A stretch of DNA of 64,000 nt from Flavobacteriales bacterium UBA852 (lineage in GTDB: Bacteria; Bacteroidota; Bacteroidia; Flavobacteriales_E; Vicingaceae). The DNA lies in assembly GCA_002295925.1 (NCBI GenBank), contig DBGO01000022.1:1-64000 (forward strand). Direction: 5' to 3'. The translations under genes and the position numbers were made by a program. Positions 17,745-27,110 of this stretch are shown here, piece by piece. The notes under the pieces are model-generated. The model searched no databases. It saw nothing but the letters and a program-made list of their open reading frames with translations, and was not told the origin of the DNA. Numbering within the stretch: the stretch's first letter is position 1; each line of letters opens with the position of its first letter.

Positions 17745-20700
17745 TTATCTGATTAATGTAATATCTCCTTTTTGTTCCACTTCTGAATTATCTACAAAAG
17801 TGGCTTTAACATAATAAACAAATACTGCTTTGTTAAGTGGTTTTCCTTTAAAAGTTCCATCCCAACCGTTATTTAAATCGGTAGTTTCAAATACTTTTTC
17901 TCCCCATCGGTCGTAGATGGCAAAGTACAAGGTTTTTATTCCTTTTCCGCGTACATATAAAATGTCATTTTTGCCATCACCATTTGGCGAGAAAATATTC
18001 GGAATGTAAATAACATATTCGTAATCTACATATATGGTGATTTGGTCGGAAGCTACACACCCAACAGAATCGGTTGTAATTACTGTGTATGTTGTCGTTT
18101 CGTCCGGACTAACCGAAGGATTAGGGCAAGTAGTGCAGCTTAATCCACTGCTTGGCGACCAAGTGTAAGAAGTTCCGGTTCCATTGGCATTTAAAGTTAC
18201 GGTTTGTCCGCCGTTAATTGTTGTGTCATTTCCTGCATCAACTGTAGGTAAAGGACTGACAAAAATACTTGATGTTGTTGTGTCGGCACCATTTGCATTG
18301 GATACAATCAGTTGAACAATGAATACACCAGCACTGTCATAGCATATATTCGCAGGATTTTGCTCTGAAGATGAATCAGGATTTGCTCCTGCAAATGTCC
18401 AATTCCATGAAGTTGGCGAACCGTTACTCATATCTGTAAAATCAACGCATTCCCCTTGACAAATAATGCTGTCGCTAACACTGAAATTAGCTATCGGATA
18501 AATACAGTTGGTTATGGTTATTGTCACAGAGTCAGAAGCAGGGCAAGTACCTGAAGTTGTGTATACAACAGTGAAAGTACCAACGCCCGAAGCGTTAATG
18601 TCTATTTCTCCGGTTGAAGGGTTAATAACTCCACCGTTATTTATAGTGAAAGTTCCTCCGGATGTTCCTGCAATTGTCGGAACAGGGTTAGTATCAGTAG
18701 TACAATACGTTGAAGAAGGGTAGGAGAATGTTGCGGTGTCACCCGGAGTAACCGTAATGCTAACAGAGTCCGTATCGCCACAGTTTCCGGAAATAGTATA
18801 AGTAATTGTAAAAGTTCCTACGCCGGCACTATTGGGTGAGAAAATACCGTTTGTCGCATCAATTATACCGGTACCGCTCCAAGTTCCTCCGGGTGTTGCA
18901 GCACTTAGCGTAACATTTGGGTCGTTTATGCAATAAGGTCCGTAAGGTGTGCCCGTAATGGTTGCATCAGCTTGATTGGTAATAACAATCGTTTGGGTTG
19001 CAGTATCGGGGCAAGCGCCGGAAGTAATGTAGGTAACGGTGAAAGTCCCTAAACCTGTTGCTGCAATATCAATTTCTCCTGTAGAACTGTTTATTGTTCC
19101 GCCGTTGTCTATGGAAAATGTGCCTCCTGTAGTTCCTGTAATGGCAGGAGCAGGGTTAGGGTCAGTTAAACAATATACACTTGGCGAATAATTGAATGCC
19201 GCTGAATCAGCTTGTGTTACGGTTATTGAGATAGTATCAGTATCTCCACATGTTCCGGAAATGGTATAAATAATTTGATGTGTACCGACACCGGCAATTG
19301 CAGGTGAGAAAATGCCGTTTGTCGCATCCGTTATACCTGTTCCGCTCCACGTGCCTCCCGGGTCGGTGGCCGTTAAGGTAATGTCCGGATTATTGGAACA
19401 ATAAGGGCCATAAGGCGTTCCTGTAATCGTTGCATCAGCTTGCGCATTTACAATAATATCTATTGTGCCTGTAGAACCACATGGCGGCGTATAACTGATA
19501 GTATGCGTACCAGCTCCGGCAACTGAAGGATCAAACGTTCCGTTAGTTGCGTTTGTAATACCTGTCCCGCTCCATGTTCCACCCGGTGTAACTGCTGTTA
19601 GGTTTACAGTAGGATCGGTAGTACAAAATGGACCGGCCGGGTTAATAGTTGAGTCGCAAGGCGTAGTTATTGAACAAGGTGAAAGCTGTGATGCAGAGTT
19701 GATTACTAAAGAATCGCCATTAGAATCAACTACTTTTACAGGATATGAAGAAGGTGTGTAAGTTATACCTGTTCCTGTATTAGCCCAACCGTTTACTGTA
19801 CAGGAAGTAACAGTACAAACGCCGAACAGCCATGTTCCACCACATTGTGTACATTCTGTTTGATTAGAAGGTGTAATGGTAGTCGATTGCCATTCGAACC
19901 ATTGGTATGGACCGGAACCGCTTGTAACGGTTATGTCGCCATTTGATTCTTGGCATGCTGATAAGGCTACACAAGAATTTACTTGAATAACATTGGAACT
20001 ACTTCCACAACTCAAAGTGTAAGTGACAGTATATGTTCCCGGTGTTGCTTGAGAAGGGTCAAAAGTTCCTGTACTTGCGTTAAATGCAGGGGTAGAAGGG
20101 GAGATTGACCATGTTCCTCCTGACGTGTTAGGTGAAAGTGTTACTGCAGGGTCAGTTGGGCAAAGAGGGTCAATTGGACAAAAGTTGGCATCGCAACAAA
20201 CAAGAGCATAAGGTGAACATGCACTCATGTTTATTGATTCAATTCTTCCATTCCTGCTGGTTGAAGAATTATTACTTTGTGCACCACAGGCAATTACCTC
20301 TCCATTGGAGTTTACATCAACATCATATACTGTAAAAGAAACTGAAGATTGAGATAAAATTGAAAGGTTTGGATCAAATTTCACAACCGCGTTACCGGAA
20401 CCTGCATACACATTTCCGCAATCATCAACATCCAATCCGCTGTTATGTACAACAATTGCCCCCAGTGTTGTTGCATTGTTTCCTCCGGGAATGGCAACTG
20501 AGTTTATCAATGCACCAGTGTTTAAATCCCATTGATAAATATTCGCTCCGTCATGTGTGTATATATAATTGTCATTGGCAGTTAATGCTTTTAATCCGCC
20601 TCCATTTTGATTCTGCGGTAAATAATTTTCACATTTATATGCTAAATTGTGAGTGTTGTCAACTTCAAAAAAGGGAGAAGGATTAGGACATGCTCCGAAA

Positions 20701-22058
20701 TTATCATCTATTACGCCTAATGAGTCGTGTGTTAAATATACATAACGAGCATTTTTAGAGGATGCTATAGATCTCACCTCATTTGGGAAAGCACCAAATT
20801 GACTAATGTCTGTGTATTCTACAGTAATAGAATTTGTTACATTTCCATTATTAATATCAATGTCAAATATGGTGGCGTAAGCGTCAAATGTGAAAGCATT
20901 ACCACTTGTTCCTCCTACAATAAGATTACTTTGGTCACAATTAAAAGTAATAGACCAAAATTCATCCATAATGGTTCCGCCCCCACTTGTATTTAACCAT
21001 GTTTGAGCACCCGTGTTATCTATTTTGGCAATTTCAGGCGATGTTCCTGCTGTTACATAACTGTTACCTGCATTATCGGTTGCAAGTGTACCTAACCAGT
21101 AGTTTGCCGTATCCCAAGGTGTGTTGTATGTCCATTGAAGCGCTCCTGTACTGTTATATTTTTTTAATTTCATCGGACTTTCTCCTCCTATGGCATAAAC
21201 ATTCCCTGCGCCGTCAGTTTCTACTTCCCATACTGCATTTGATGTGCTGAATGTAGGAGAAACAATCCATGGGTCAATGATTAATGTTTTGTTTGCATCA
21301 TAATTATCAACTTTAAAACTTAAAATATTATCTTCAAAAATATATTGAGTTGGAATTTTTTCTCCATTTGTTGCATTATAAAATGAAACCGGAGCATGTT
21401 CAATAACTTCTCCAATCGATGTTTTAATTAAAATTTGATTATTTTCTAATGTAATATTAACCTTTTCATTTTCTAATTGAGTATGTTTCGGGATGTATTT
21501 TAATTTAATATTTGAAATATCAGCACCTGGGTGTAATATAATATTGTATTTAACACCACTTGTTGGGTGGATACTATACTCAATATCTATGTTTGGATAT
21601 AGATTTTTATATGTTATAGTTTGATATCCGTTTATCTTATTTTTGTTGATGATTTCTCCTGTGGAGTAATCTTTATATGAATAGGAGAAGTAATATGGTG
21701 TTTTATCTTTTTTAATAACTTTTGGTGAAGGGTTAGCGTTTATCCACTCTACATTTATTATTTCACTTTTGTTTATTCTTTTCGAAGCATTTTTATCTGT
21801 TTTTCGTTTCGGATTTTTAATGAATTTATCAAATCTGTAAGTGTGACCGTGTTTTGATATAAAAATATAAAACGGATTATGGTCGTAGCCAAATTCTATT
21901 TTTTTATTTGTATTCCAATTCCTGTTATCAAACTGACCGATGTTTTCTATAAGAGCCGACTTGCTGTCAAATCCTTCTTTCCAAACACTTTGCGCATTAA
22001 TTTTACCGGTTATTATTAATAAAACTGTCAAAAAAGTTAATGTGAAATTCCTTTTCAT
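17745..22058 (-). CDS. Large secreted multidomain protein with type B type IX sorting domain
   Basis: Cell-surface or secreted protein of about 1437 residues. I chose the ATG at 22058, not the TTG six codons upstream, because MKRNFTLTFLTVLLIITG begins a standard signal peptide. The order is: an N-terminal domain opening with ENIGQFDNRN (common at the start of such proteins), a propeller-like region (about 265-620, YAIGGESPMKL), Ig-like tandem repeats (about 640-1230), PKD-type domains (SPTSWNWTFAGANPDSSSE), and a C-terminal gliding-motility-associated domain with IPNIFSPNGDGKND and YDRWGEKVF. The PorP/SprF gene follows 15 bp on. Adhesion is plausible, but no ligand can be named. Confidence 0.88.
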   Translation of the reverse strand: MKRNFTLTFLTVLLIITGKINAQSVWKEGFDSKSALIENIGQFDNRNWNTNKKIEFGYDHNPFYIFISKHGHTYRFDKFIKNPKRKTDKNASKRINKSEIINVEWINANPSPKVIKKDKTPYYFSYSYKDYSTGEIINKNKINGYQTITYKNLYPNIDIEYSIHPTSGVKYNIILHPGADISNIKLKYIPKHTQLENEKVNITLENNQILIKTSIGEVIEHAPVSFYNATNGEKIPTQYIFEDNILSFKVDNYDANKTLIIDPWIVSPTFSTSNAVWEVETDGAGNVYAIGGESPMKLKKYNSTGALQWTYNTPWDTANYWLGTLATDNAGNSYVTAGTSPEIAKIDNTGAQTWLNTSGGGTIMDEFWSITFNCDQSNLIVGGTSGNAFTFDAYATIFDIDINNGNVTNSITVEYTDISQFGAFPNEVRSIASSKNARYVYLTHDSLGVIDDNFGACPNPSPFFEVDNTHNLAYKCENYLPQNQNGGGLKALTANDNYIYTHDGANIYQWDLNTGALINSVAIPGGNNATTLGAIVVHNSGLDVDDCGNVYAGSGNAVVKFDPNLSILSQSSVSFTVYDVDVNSNGEVIACGAQSNNSSTSRNGRIESINMSACSPYALVCCDANFCPIDPLCPTDPAVTLSPNTSGGTWSISPSTPAFNASTGTFDPSQATPGTYTVTYTLSCGSSSNVIQVNSCVALSACQESNGDITVTSGSGPYQWFEWQSTTITPSNQTECTQCGGTWLFGVCTVTSCTVNGWANTGTGITYTPSSYPVKVVDSNGDSLVINSASQLSPCSITTPCDSTINPAGPFCTTDPTVNLTAVTPGGTWSGTGITNATNGTFDPSVAGAGTHTISYTPPCGSTGTIDIIVNAQADATITGTPYGPYCSNNPDITLTATDPGGTWSGTGITDATNGIFSPAIAGVGTHQIIYTISGTCGDTDTISITVTQADSAAFNYSPSVYCLTDPNPAPAITGTTGGTFSIDNGGTINSSTGEIDIAATGLGTFTVTYITSGACPDTATQTIVITNQADATITGTPYGPYCINDPNVTLSAATPGGTWSGTGIIDATNGIFSPNSAGVGTFTITYTISGNCGDTDSVSITVTPGDTATFSYPSSTYCTTDTNPVPTIAGTSGGTFTINNGGVINPSTGEIDINASGVGTFTVVYTTSGTCPASDSVTITITNCIYPIANFSVSDSIICQGECVDFTDMSNGSPTSWNWTFAGANPDSSSEQNPANICYDSAGVFIVQLIVSNANGADTTTSSIFVSPLPTVDAGNDTTINGGQTVTLNANGTGTSYTWSPSSGLSCTTCPNPSVSPDETTTYTVITTDSVGCVASDQITIYVDYEYVIYIPNIFSPNGDGKNDILYVRGKGIKTLYFAIYDRWGEKVFETTDLNNGWDGTFKGKPLNKAVFVYYVKATFVDNSEVEQKGDITLIR
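18499..19440 (-). repeat. Tandem coding repeats of about 468 bp inside the secreted protein gene
   Basis: Two adjacent units of about 156 codons encode the same series of motifs: YCxxDPNVTL, PGGTWSGTGI, DATNGIFSP, then TFTVTYxTSGxCP. For instance the segment encoding TPYGPYC recurs at about 18935 and 19403. A partial unit continues to about 19620. The units differ in sequence, so the duplication is old or diverging. Confidence 0.8.
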
Positions 22059-22217
22059 TTTCTTATGCTTTGTCAATTATTTTACTCAAAATTACCATCA
22101 ATGATGAGAAGAAAAAAGGGGTAAAGTTGAAATTTTTAGTTTTCAAATTTAAAAAATTAGCTTTTTTGTCTAAATTAGAGTATTATTTACTATTTCTAAT
22201 TTATTAGTATTCTAAAT

Positions 22218-23666
22218 ATGAAGAGCAAAGAATTGTTATTTGAGTTAATTCATTCGTTAACTAAATCGGAAAAACGATATTTTAAAATTTTTGCCACCAT
22301 GCACGGTGATAATAATAATTATGTAGAACTGTTTGATGCTATTCACCTGCAAAAAAAATATGATGAAGAAGCGCTTAAAAAACAATTTCAAGACAGGGAT
22401 TTTACCCGTCAATTTTCGGTAGCAAAAAATTATTTATTAAATCTTATTCTTAAAAGCTTGCGCAATTTTCATCACAAAGCTAAAGTAAGTGTAGAAATAA
22501 ATGATTTACTGTCCGAAGTAGAATTATTGTATTGGAAAGGATTATATAAATTGGCTTATAAACGATTGTCGCAAGCAAAAAAACTGGCCAATAAATACGA
22601 CTTAACCATTTATCTGATTCAAATCAACTATTGGAAAGGAAAATTGCGTGGATATGTCGATTCAGCAAAAGACACTGCTGATATTGTACCCGAAATACGT
22701 TCATTGACAAATGATATTCGCGATTTGATGGAGCTGGATATGATGGTGAACGAACTGATGGTTTACACAACCATAACATTGAGAGGAAATCCTGATATTA
22801 CAGAAAAGGTAACGAAGATTTTAAATCATCCATTATTGAGTGAAGAATATGAAAAGCATACAAAACACTTCAATATTTTGGCTAAAATTTATACCATAAA
22901 AGGCATTTGTAGCTTCTTAATAAATGATTATGATACAGAATACCTATATAAACAAAAACTGATTGAACTGAACGAAAATAATCCTCATCAAATTAAAGAA
23001 GACCCTATTCGTTATACAAAAGCACTAAATAATATGCTGTTGTATTATTATTTCCGAAATCAAGGCGAAAGTGTAAAGGAATTGCTCGAAAAACTTAATA
23101 ATATAGACCTTAAATTTCCGCATGCCAAACATATTGTAGAAAAAAATAAATTTTCTTTCAATCTGATGTATTATTTGGCAACTGAAAATATGGAAAAAAT
23201 CACTGCCATAACCAATGATGCCGAGGAGTGGTATCCGCAATTAAAAGATAAAATGACACGTCAAGATAAAATGATTTTGGAGTACAATATGGTATGCATT
23301 TATTTCTTGCAAAATAATTTTAAAAAAGCGTTGCGTTGGGGAAACAGTGTAATGTCTTATTTTGATAAAGCTACCAAATCATTTCGGCATGATTTAGCTG
23401 TTTCCAATTTAATAACACTTTTTCTTATTTATATTGAGCTGGGATACTATGACTTAGCCGATCGCTCACTGGCTCAAGCCGAAGAAATAGCAAAGTATAA
23501 TAAGTATGATAAAGTCGAAAAACAAACAATTGCAGAGATGAAAAAATTACTCAATCCCAATAATATTGAAAATGTAAAACTTTACTTACAAGACTTACTC
23601 GACAAGCATTCGGATAAACTCATAAATATTGATAAAGATATTTTCAATATTTACTTAAAAAAATAA
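22218..23666 (+). CDS. Conserved helical protein of unknown function
   Basis: Unrecognised 482-residue soluble protein. It has no signal peptide or membrane segment and is almost wholly predicted helical, with Lys/Glu/Leu-rich stretches and helix-pair spacing that suggests TPR-like or other alpha-solenoid repeats (for example LYWKGLYKLAYKRLSQAKKL near 112-131 and LIELGYYDLADRSLAQAEEI near 415). The N-terminus MKSKELLFELIHSLTKSEKRYFK looks well defined. It is divergent from the large secreted protein gene across about 160 bp and stands ahead of rpmB. A scaffold or regulatory role is possible, but nothing in the sequence shows a catalytic site. Confidence 0.75.
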   Translation: MKSKELLFELIHSLTKSEKRYFKIFATMHGDNNNYVELFDAIHLQKKYDEEALKKQFQDRDFTRQFSVAKNYLLNLILKSLRNFHHKAKVSVEINDLLSEVELLYWKGLYKLAYKRLSQAKKLANKYDLTIYLIQINYWKGKLRGYVDSAKDTADIVPEIRSLTNDIRDLMELDMMVNELMVYTTITLRGNPDITEKVTKILNHPLLSEEYEKHTKHFNILAKIYTIKGICSFLINDYDTEYLYKQKLIELNENNPHQIKEDPIRYTKALNNMLLYYYFRNQGESVKELLEKLNNIDLKFPHAKHIVEKNKFSFNLMYYLATENMEKITAITNDAEEWYPQLKDKMTRQDKMILEYNMVCIYFLQNNFKKALRWGNSVMSYFDKATKSFRHDLAVSNLITLFLIYIELGYYDLADRSLAQAEEIAKYNKYDKVEKQTIAEMKKLLNPNNIENVKLYLQDLLDKHSDKLINIDKDIFNIYLKK

Positions 23667-23732
23667 TCGATAAATTTTTACATTTCATAAAAAATGAGTT
23701 ATTTTGCCATCCAATTAAAAAACACATCAGAA

Positions 23733-23969
23733 ATGTCACGTATTTGTCAGATAACAGGAAAGAAAGTAATGGTAGGAAACAATGTTTCACACTCTAACCG
23801 TAAAACCAAAAGAAGATTTTACCCCAATTTATTTGATAAAAAATTCTATATTCCCGAAGAAGATAAATGGATAACCCTTCGTGTATCTGCTGCCGGAATT
23901 AGAAATATCAATAAAAAAGGTATTACCGCTTGCTTAAAAGAAGCAAAAGCAAAAGGCTACATCAAGTAA
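23733..23969 (+). CDS. rpmB: 50S ribosomal protein L28
   Basis: Large-subunit ribosomal protein. The 78 residues from [11 protein letters not shown] match L28, with [14 protein letters not shown] and [14 protein letters not shown] as family motifs. An in-frame ATG at 23694 would add 13 residues with no counterpart in the family, so 23733 is preferred. In many Bacteroidota rpmB is followed directly by rpmG; here a terminator and an unrelated small gene follow. Confidence 0.95.
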   Translation: MSRICQITGKKVMVGNNVSHSNRKTKRRFYPNLFDKKFYIPEEDKWITLRVSAAGIRNINKKGITACLKEAKAKGYIK

Positions 23970-23995
23970 GAGAATAAAGATTAATATTTATATTG

Positions 23996-24032
23996 AAAGC
24001 CGTTTCCATAATTTAGGAGACGGCTTTTTAAT
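23996..24032 (+). terminator. Terminator after rpmB
   Basis: AAAGCCGTTTCC pairs with GGAGACGGCTTT (one G-U pair) and is followed by a T-tract. It lies 27 bp past the rpmB stop. Confidence 0.88.
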
Positions 24033-24095
24033 TTTTCTTATTTTTTAAACAATAAAATTTATAGCATAACGTTTTTATCGAAACCAAAAACAAAA

Positions 24096-24296
24096 ATGCC
24101 TATGCAAACACTTACTTTTTTTGAAGTTTCTGAAATTTTAGACAATGAACTTCAAATTTTAAAAAAATCAGAAAAAAAACAACCAAAAGAGATGCAACCC
24201 AAAAAATCTACGCTCGATTTTATTACCAATTATTCAAAAGCGTATTCGGTTCGTTCCTCCCAAACGGTTGAATTTATCGAAAACATTTTAAACTGA
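24096..24296 (+). CDS. Small hypothetical protein (66 aa)
   Basis: Unrecognised. The frame lies between two good terminators, one after rpmB and one 7 bp past its own stop, which argues for a real, separately transcribed gene. The protein is charged, with a Lys/Glu-rich middle (residues about 24-40) and no signal peptide, membrane segment or Cys. A second ATG two codons in is an alternative start. Function cannot be inferred. Confidence 0.6.
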   Translation: MPMQTLTFFEVSEILDNELQILKKSEKKQPKEMQPKKSTLDFITNYSKAYSVRSSQTVEFIENILN

Positions 24297-24302
24297 ATTT
24301 TT

Positions 24303-24333
24303 AAAGCGTTCCCAAATTCGGGAGCGCTTTTTT
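24303..24333 (+). terminator. Terminator after the 66-residue gene
   Basis: AAAGCGTTCCC pairs with GGGAGCGCTTT (one G-U pair) around AAATTC, followed by six T residues. Confidence 0.85.
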
Positions 24334-24358
24334 CGTTGATTTCTCTTACATTTGTTTC

Positions 24359-25009
24359 ATGACAAAAAAAGAGAAATTCAAAGCCATTATTGCTTACTTT
24401 GAGCAAAATATGCCCGAAGCACAAACCGAATTGCATTACTCAAATGCGTTTGAGTTGCTTGTGGCTGTTATTCTTTCCGCTCAATGTACCGATAAACGTG
24501 TCAATCAAATTACCGAAAAACTTTTTCCGGCTTTCCCTACACCCGAAGCAATGGCATCGGCAACCCCCGAAGAAATATTTGAATATATAAAATCGTGCAG
24601 TTACCCGAATAACAAAGCCAAACATTTGGTAGGAATGGCAAAAATGCTGTTGGAAGAATTTAACGGAGAAATCCCCTCTGATATCAAACAATTGCAAAAA
24701 CTGCCCGGAGTAGGCCGTAAAACGGCCAATGTGATTGCTTCTGTTGTGTTTGATAAACCGGCTATGGCAGTAGATACACATGTGTTTAGAGTGGCTCATC
24801 GCTTAGGATTGGTGACAAATAAAGCAAAAACGCCACTTGAAGTAGAAAAACAATTGGTTAGGTATATTCCCAAAGACAAAATTGCCATTGCACATCATTG
24901 GTTAATACTGCACGGGCGTTATGTGTGCTTGGCCAGAAGACCAAAATGCGACAAATGCGGATTGACGCAATATTGTGATTATTTCAAGAAAAATAAAGGT
25001 ATTGTTTAA
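24359..25009 (+). CDS. nth: Endonuclease III
   Basis: DNA glycosylase/AP lyase for oxidised pyrimidines in base excision repair. The 216 residues carry the helix-hairpin-helix LPGVGRKTA with catalytic Lys121 and the following Asp139 in AVDTHV, matching K120/D138 of the E. coli enzyme. The C-terminus has four cysteines spaced C-x6-C-x2-C-x5-C for the [4Fe-4S] cluster. It is convergent with the SRP RNA gene, whose 3' end lies only a few bases past the nth stop. Confidence 0.97.
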   Translation: MTKKEKFKAIIAYFEQNMPEAQTELHYSNAFELLVAVILSAQCTDKRVNQITEKLFPAFPTPEAMASATPEEIFEYIKSCSYPNNKAKHLVGMAKMLLEEFNGEIPSDIKQLQKLPGVGRKTANVIASVVFDKPAMAVDTHVFRVAHRLGLVTNKAKTPLEVEKQLVRYIPKDKIAIAHHWLILHGRYVCLARRPKCDKCGLTQYCDYFKKNKGIV

Positions 25010-25013
25010 AAAA

Positions 25014-25116
25014 GTAAGGGTAAGCTACTTACATCGCACCGCTACAACCACCTACCCTTGCTACCTTCCGGTCCTGGGGGATTCAGCGGGAGCTGGTCGT
25101 GTAAGACTTACCCTCG
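25014..25116 (-). ncRNA. ffs: Bacterial small SRP RNA (4.5S)
   Basis: RNA component of the signal recognition particle, which binds Ffh for membrane targeting. Read on the minus strand it has the conserved core CAGGACCGGAAGGTAGCAAG (the GGAA-tetraloop helix) and its ends pair (GGGTAAG near the 5' end with CTTACCC near the 3' end), giving a closed hairpin of about 100 nt. The ends are estimated to within a few bases. TACATTTG at 25121-25128 upstream is a good -7 element and places the 5' end near 25114-25116. Confidence 0.93.
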
Positions 25117-25120
25117 GCTG

Positions 25121-25128
25121 CAAATGTA
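25121..25128 (-). promoter_or_regulatory. -7 promoter element of the SRP RNA gene
   Basis: TACATTTG on the minus strand exactly fits TAnnTTTG and stands 5-7 bp upstream of the predicted RNA start. No clear -33 TTTG is found at the usual spacing. Confidence 0.6.
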
Positions 25129-25154
25129 ATATTTTCTTTTTATTTGATGATTTT

Positions 25155-26333
25155 TCAAAGACTATTTTTATTGCTCGAAGAATACAACATGGTTAAGATA
25201 GAAAAACTGCCCAGCAACAACATGATTAAAATCAAAATTCCACTGAGCATAAATGCTGTGGCCAAAGAATATTTATCTGAAATATACCCCAAAAAAGGAG
25301 AGAGAACAGCAAACAATATGCGTATTAATAAACTTCTGATACTCATTACAGTAGCTCTGATTTCTGAAGAAGTAAAACGGTTAATTTCATTGCGTAGCAA
25401 TGGCGTAGCAATGCCTCTTATAGCATAAAAAATAAACACAAATACAAGCATAAATTTTTGCGCAGATAATGAAAGAATAAAATAGAGGACAGGAATGCCA
25501 AAGAAAATAATTGCCAACAAACTTTTTTCATCCATAAATGAATAAATGCGGTTTAAGTAAAAGGAAAAAAAAGCAACCGTTAAGTTAAGGGCTGCACCTA
25601 AAATCCCAAAATAAATAATAGGAATATCCAACCATAAATAATACGGTTGAATAAACCAAGCCATTGTTAATGTTCCCACCCCAATAATTGAAGAAAACCA
25701 AACGGCTTGCTTAAGCATCTTATTATCACGAAAAGTGTGTTTGAAAATTTCTTTCAGGTTAAAACCTTTAAAATGTATGGACTCTGTTTTTGGTTCACGA
25801 ATAAATAAAGCAAAAACTACACCCAAAAAATAAATGGGAATTTGCAACCACAAAGTAGTGCGTAAAGAATAAGCCGCAATAAAACCACCGATGATAAAAG
25901 CAATGGCTTCAGCAAAATTGCCAAATCCAACCATTCTGCCTTCGTGTTTCATAAATTCATTTTCCTTGCCCTCGCTTTTTAGCGAGTCGTAGAGGAGGGC
26001 AGTGTCGGTTCCGGAGATAAAACTTTGACTTAAGCCAAGTAAAATGCTCCCGGGTAAAAATTCTGTAAAATTGGTAGATACAGCGTAAACCGTAATCCCA
26101 AAAGCACCAAACAGCGTTCCCAAAATAAGAGAAACTTTTCGACCGATTTTATCGGAGAAATAACCCGAAGGCACCTCGGTAATGGCTATAATGCTCGAAT
26201 AAACCGCTTGGATTATCATTATTTGTGTCAATGACAATCCGTTTTGTTGAAAAAACACAACAATAACAGGCATATACAACATCAGCCATTTTGAGAACTT
26301 AATGCCGTACAGCAAATAAATATTGCGTTGCAT
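25155..26333 (-). CDS. MFS transporter
   Basis: Inner-membrane transporter of the major facilitator superfamily. The 392 residues form about twelve hydrophobic helices, with the loop 2-3 motif GYFSDKIGRKVSL (about 57-69) that is diagnostic of MFS. The substrate is not evident. It starts 14 bp after the aroQ stop on the same strand, so it may be read from the aroQ promoter, and the SRP RNA gene follows. Confidence 0.88.
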   Translation of the reverse strand: MQRNIYLLYGIKFSKWLMLYMPVIVVFFQQNGLSLTQIMIIQAVYSSIIAITEVPSGYFSDKIGRKVSLILGTLFGAFGITVYAVSTNFTEFLPGSILLGLSQSFISGTDTALLYDSLKSEGKENEFMKHEGRMVGFGNFAEAIAFIIGGFIAAYSLRTTLWLQIPIYFLGVVFALFIREPKTESIHFKGFNLKEIFKHTFRDNKMLKQAVWFSSIIGVGTLTMAWFIQPYYLWLDIPIIYFGILGAALNLTVAFFSFYLNRIYSFMDEKSLLAIIFFGIPVLYFILSLSAQKFMLVFVFIFYAIRGIATPLLRNEINRFTSSEIRATVMSIRSLLIRILFAVLSPFLGYISDKYSLATAFMLSGILILIMLLLGSFSILTMLYSSSNKNSL

Positions 26334-26347
26334 AAATTAGAGGTGAG

Positions 26348-26773
26348 CTATTTACCTTTCAACAAAAAAGCTTCTATAGCCAAATCGTAACTCAACAAAC
26401 CAAAGCCGGCAATGCTTCCCATGCAATATGGGGCAATGGTAGAATATTGTCTAAATTTTTCACGGGCATAAACATTGCTAACGTGCACTTCAATTACGGG
26501 AGCTTTTATGGCTCTTATCACATCAGCTATTGCTAAAGAGGTATGCGTGTAAGCACCGGCATTGAGTATTATTCCGTCAGATTGTTCGCCAAATTCTTGA
26601 AGAAAATCCACTATTTTTCCTTCTATATTTGATTGGACATAAATAAGCTCTTCCAAACTGAATTTTTCTTCCAATCCTTTAAAATAATCCGTAAAGGCCA
26701 CATCTCCATAAGTGTCGGGTTCGCGTTTGCCGAGTAAATTAAGATTTGGACCATTTATAATTGCTATTTTCAT
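26348..26773 (-). CDS. aroQ: 3-dehydroquinate dehydratase, type II
   Basis: Converts 3-dehydroquinate to 3-dehydroshikimate in the shikimate pathway. The 141 residues are the right size for the dodecameric type II enzyme, with NGPNLNLLGKREPDTYG (7-23, including the catalytic loop Arg and Tyr), LNAGAYTHTSLAIADVI and IEVHVSN carrying the catalytic His. It precedes the MFS gene by 14 bp. Confidence 0.97.
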   Translation of the reverse strand: MKIAIINGPNLNLLGKREPDTYGDVAFTDYFKGLEEKFSLEELIYVQSNIEGKIVDFLQEFGEQSDGIILNAGAYTHTSLAIADVIRAIKAPVIEVHVSNVYAREKFRQYSTIAPYCMGSIAGFGLLSYDLAIEAFLLKGK

Positions 26774-26837
26774 CTTGTAAAAATTTTAATGTATATGTAA
26801 AAATAACGGATAAATTGAAATTGTCAGGTATAAATAC

Positions 26838-26868
26838 AAAAAAAGCTCTCCGCAAGGAGAGCTTTTTT
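26838..26868 (-). terminator. Terminator after rpsU
   Basis: AAAGCTCTCC and GGAGAGCTTT pair perfectly around GCAA, with A and T runs on either side. It lies 21 bp past the rpsU stop and separates rpsU from aroQ. Confidence 0.92.
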
Positions 26869-26888
26869 AAGAATAATTATCATAAAGC

Positions 26889-27080
26889 TTACGCTTCTTT
26901 ATTTCTTAAATGCTCTAAGTATTGAGCTTTAATAATTTGTTGTCTTCTTAATACAGATTTTTTAGTATAATGTTTTCTATTGCGTAATTCTTTTAATACG
27001 CCTGTACGTTCAAATTTTTTCTTATACTTTTTTAATGCTCTTTCAATGTTTTCGCCTTCTTTTACAGGTACAATAATCAT
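26889..27080 (-). CDS. rpsU: 30S ribosomal protein S21
   Basis: Small-subunit ribosomal protein of 63 residues, with the S21 signature NIERALKKYKKKFERTGVLKELR (given in part) and the basic tail RKHYTKKSVLRRQQ. It is a single-gene unit with a consensus promoter 31 bp upstream and a strong terminator. In this phylum S21 has been linked to sequestration of the 16S anti-Shine-Dalgarno sequence; nothing here tests that. Confidence 0.97.
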   Translation of the reverse strand: MIIVPVKEGENIERALKKYKKKFERTGVLKELRNRKHYTKKSVLRRQQIIKAQYLEHLRNKEA

Positions 27081-27110
27081 AGCTTAAAGTTCTTTATTTG
27101 TTGTTGTTAT

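Noticed and set aside
18499..19440. Tandem repeats considered as a CRISPR-like or non-coding array
   Set aside because: The units are in frame, encode Ig-like motifs and lie inside a clear secreted-protein gene.
20132..21250. Several open frames antisense to the large secreted protein
   Set aside because: Composition mirrors the coding strand and none has a recognisable domain or start context.
24440..24799. 119-codon open frame antisense to nth
   Set aside because: It lies wholly within a well-supported endonuclease III gene and its peptide resembles no family.
25144..25428. Plus-strand open frame overlapping the MFS transporter gene
   Set aside because: It lies within the 3' part of the MFS gene and is a mirror of a hydrophobic coding sequence.
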